From Albidovulum sp. (GTDB taxonomy: Bacteria > Pseudomonadota > Alphaproteobacteria > Rhodobacterales > Rhodobacteraceae), in the NCBI GenBank assembly GCA_020637635.1, contig JACKKB010000010.1:86686-150685 (forward strand): 64,000 nucleotides of DNA, in the 5' to 3' direction. Shown here piece after piece: positions 62,068 to 64,000 of this stretch. A program made the position numbers and the translations under genes. The notes beneath the pieces were generated by a model. It did no database searches. It worked only from the letters and a program-made list of their open reading frames with translations, and was not told the origin of the DNA. Within the stretch, counting starts at the first letter, position 1. Every line of letters begins with the position of its first letter.

Positions 62068-64000
62068 TCAACCGCGCATCCGCGCGCCGTCGGCGTCCCA
62101 GAGCGGCCCGTCGATGCGCCGGGCCTTGCGCCGTTCGCCGAGGATCTCGATCTCGACCTCGCGCGTGTCGGCAAGCTCGCCTGGCAGGAAGCCAAGCGCC
62201 ACCGACTGCCCGGTCCAGTGCGAATAGCCGCCCGAGGTGCAGAAGCCGACGACCCTGTCGCCGATCCAGATCGGCTCGTAGGCCACCACATCGGCATCGG
62301 CGGCCTCGACCACGAAGGCGCAGGAGCGCCGCTTCGGACCCGCGGCCTTTTCCTTCATCGCCGGGGCCTTGCCGATCCAGTCGGCGGCCTTGTTCCAGCG
62401 GATGAAGCGGTCGATCCCGGTCTCGCCGGGGAAGTAGTCGGGACTGAATTCGCGCGCCCAGGAGCCGAAGAGCTTGTCGAGCCTGAGCGACATCATCGCC
62501 CGCATGCCGAAGGGCTTCAGCCCGAACCCCTGTCCGGCCTGCCAGAGCGCGTTCCAGAGCGCGCGCTGCTTCATGAAGTCGCAGAAGATCTCGTAGCCGA
62601 GATCGCCGGTGTAGCTGACGCGCTGAACGAGACAATCCACCATGCCGACGGTGATCCGTTTCGCATCCATGAAGCTGAAGCCGTCCGCGGACACGTCCGC
62701 GCGCGTCACCGCCGCCAGAAGGTCGCGCGCCTTCGGGCCGGCGATCTGGAAGCCGGTGATTCGGTCCGAGACGTTCTCGACCGTCACGCCCGGCTCCAGA
62801 TTGGCTTCGAACCAGCGCAGGTGCTGGTCCTGCGCGCCATAACTGCCGGTGATCTGGAACTCGGTATCCGACAGGCATGTGACGGTGAAATCGCCGATGA
62901 TCCTGCCTCTGGGGCTGAGCATCGGGGTCAGCGAGAGGCGCCCCGGCTTCGGGATCGCGCCGGCCATGATCCGGTCGAGCCAGGCGCGCGCGCCTTCGCC
63001 CTTCACCCGGAACTTTCCGAAGTTCTGCACCTCGTTGATGCCGACCCCCTCGCGCACCGCCCTGACCTCGCGCGCCGTCGCCTCCCAGGCGTTCGAGCGC
63101 TTGAACGAGGGCGTCTCGTAGCGCGGCTCGCCGGGCAGGGCGAAGTAGTTCACCACCTCGAGCCCGTATTGGGCGCCCCAGACCGCGCCCATGGCGTCGA
63201 AGATGTCATACATCGGGGTGGTGCGGAACGGCCGCGCGGCGGGGCGTTCCTCGTTCGGATAGGAGACCGAGAAGCGCATCTGGTAGTTCTCGACCACCTT
63301 CGGGACCGTGTAGCCCGGTGTCGTCCACTTGCCGAAGCGGGCGACGTCGAAGCCGCGCGGGTCGACCTCGGTCTCGCCGTGGATCATCCATTCGGCGAGC
63401 GACTTGCCCATGCCGCCGCCCTGGCTGAAGCCGGCCATGACCGCGCAGGCGGACCAGTAGTTGCGCAGGCCCGGCACCGGCCCGATGAGCGGATTGCCGT
63501 CGGGGGCGAAGGTGAAGGGACCGTGGATCACGCGCTTGACGCCGGCTTCCTGCAGCGCCGGGAAGCGGGCATAGGCGAAGGTCACCGAGTCCTCGATCTT
63601 GTCGAGCTGGTCGGGCAGCAGTTCGTGGCCGAAGCCCCAGGGCGTGCCGTCGAGTGCCCAGGGTTCGCAGGGTTTCTCGTAAAAGCCGATGCAGAAGCCG
63701 CGACCCTCCTGGCGCAGGTAGCTTTCGCCGCCGGGGTCCATCACATGGGGGAATTCCTTGCCCTGGCCAAGGATCTCGACCACCGCGGGCACGTCGTCGG
63801 TGACGAGATACTGGTGCGCCATCGGCAGCAGCGGCAGGTAGACCCCGGCCATGGCGCCGACCTCGCGGGCCCAGAGCCCGCCGGCGTTCACGACATGTTC
63901 GGCATGGACGTTGCCCTTTTCCGTCACCACGTCCCAGGTTCCGTCAGCCCGCGGCCTGGTTTCCAGGACGCGGTTCTGCAACACGATCTCGGCGCCGCCC
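62068..64000 (-). CDS. FAD-dependent dimethylglycine/sarcosine dehydrogenase-like protein (N-terminus outside window)
   Basis: The C-terminal 643 residues of a bimodular flavoprotein; the frame is open at the right edge. The visible part has the end of the FAD domain (VVNAGGLWAREVGAMAGVYL) and the catalytic-side segment GPFTFAPDGNPLIGPVPGL. A GcvT-like folate-binding half begins around the motif MYDIFDAMGAVWGAQYGLEV, with VSYTGDLGYEIFCDF and GMRAMMSLRLDKLFGSW. This is the layout of dimethylglycine dehydrogenase, sarcosine dehydrogenase and DmdA-related enzymes. Dimethylglycine is the metabolic precursor of the sarcosine handled by SoxBDAG elsewhere in the window. The substrate is inferred. 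Confidence 0.85.
   Translation of the reverse strand, partial: GGAEIVLQNRVLETRPRADGTWDVVTEKGNVHAEHVVNAGGLWAREVGAMAGVYLPLLPMAHQYLVTDDVPAVVEILGQGKEFPHVMDPGGESYLRQEGRGFCIGFYEKPCEPWALDGTPWGFGHELLPDQLDKIEDSVTFAYARFPALQEAGVKRVIHGPFTFAPDGNPLIGPVPGLRNYWSACAVMAGFSQGGGMGKSLAEWMIHGETEVDPRGFDVARFGKWTTPGYTVPKVVENYQMRFSVSYPNEERPAARPFRTTPMYDIFDAMGAVWGAQYGLEVVNYFALPGEPRYETPSFKRSNAWEATAREVRAVREGVGINEVQNFGKFRVKGEGARAWLDRIMAGAIPKPGRLSLTPMLSPRGRIIGDFTVTCLSDTEFQITGSYGAQDQHLRWFEANLEPGVTVENVSDRITGFQIAGPKARDLLAAVTRADVSADGFSFMDAKRITVGMVDCLVQRVSYTGDLGYEIFCDFMKQRALWNALWQAGQGFGLKPFGMRAMMSLRLDKLFGSWAREFSPDYFPGETGIDRFIRWNKAADWIGKAPAMKEKAAGPKRRSCAFVVEAADADVVAYEPIWIGDRVVGFCTSGGYSHWTGQSVALGFLPGELADTREVEIEILGERRKARRIDGPLWDADGARMRG

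Overview
This is a contiguous, gene-dense piece of a high-GC alphaproteobacterial chromosome. I infer Rhodobacterales (Roseobacter/Paracoccaceae type) from several features: an Ehu/Eut ectoine catabolic cluster, a SoxBDAG sarcosine oxidase operon, a CcmI-RuvX-DUF1289 run, a DUF1344 secreted protein, and strong GC bias at third codon positions. No phage, plasmid, complete insertion sequence, CRISPR array or rRNA is visible. There are three tRNA genes: Asn, a CAU tRNA that is probably Ile2, and Leu.

Layout. 1-10.7 kb: ectoine/hydroxyectoine uptake and breakdown. A doeA-type hydrolase diverges from ehuBCDA-eutBC, a second M24 hydrolase and an AsnC regulator, followed by an aldehyde dehydrogenase and an aminotransferase. 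11-16.5 kb: housekeeping genes (dusA, a Bcr/CflA efflux pump, a TauE/SafE exporter, and the coupled ccmI-ruvX-DUF1289 run). 16.7-22.1 kb: sarcosine oxidase soxB-soxD-soxA-soxG, then sodB. 23.3-25.6 kb: a LOG-family protein and a repeat-rich LysM protein. 25.7-32 kb: a LacI regulator divergent from an ABC importer operon that ends in an inositol-monophosphatase-family enzyme. This resembles sugar-phosphate or organophosphate import followed by dephosphorylation. 32-33.2 kb: gene desert, then kup.

35-44.2 kb is the most interesting block. An OmpR-type two-component system diverges from a tightly overlapping operon: hdeD, DUF1003, mprF, DUF202, a rhomboid-like protein, a patatin lipoprotein and a broken mscS. 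I read it as a candidate envelope or acid-stress module centred on lipid modification. 44.3-45 kb holds a secreted protein made of three DUF1344 repeats, followed by a 1.3 kb repeat-rich desert. 46.3-49.3 kb: 3-hydroxybutyrate dehydrogenase, a SpoIIAA-like protein, acetoacetate decarboxylase and a patatin, a ketone-body/PHB-linked cluster.

50-64 kb: tRNA-Asn, a metallo-beta-lactamase-fold hydrolase, an orphan EnvZ-like kinase, an SRAP protein, the CAU tRNA, purM-purN, a lytic transglycosylase, a quinol-monooxygenase-like protein, guaA, dsbB, a YqaA membrane protein, a YpfJ-type zinc protease, tRNA-Leu, a Hint-domain protein and a MobA-like nucleotidyltransferase. The window ends inside a dimethylglycine/sarcosine-dehydrogenase-like flavoprotein. 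With the ectoine cluster and SoxBDAG, this gives the window a recurring theme of breaking down nitrogenous osmolytes.
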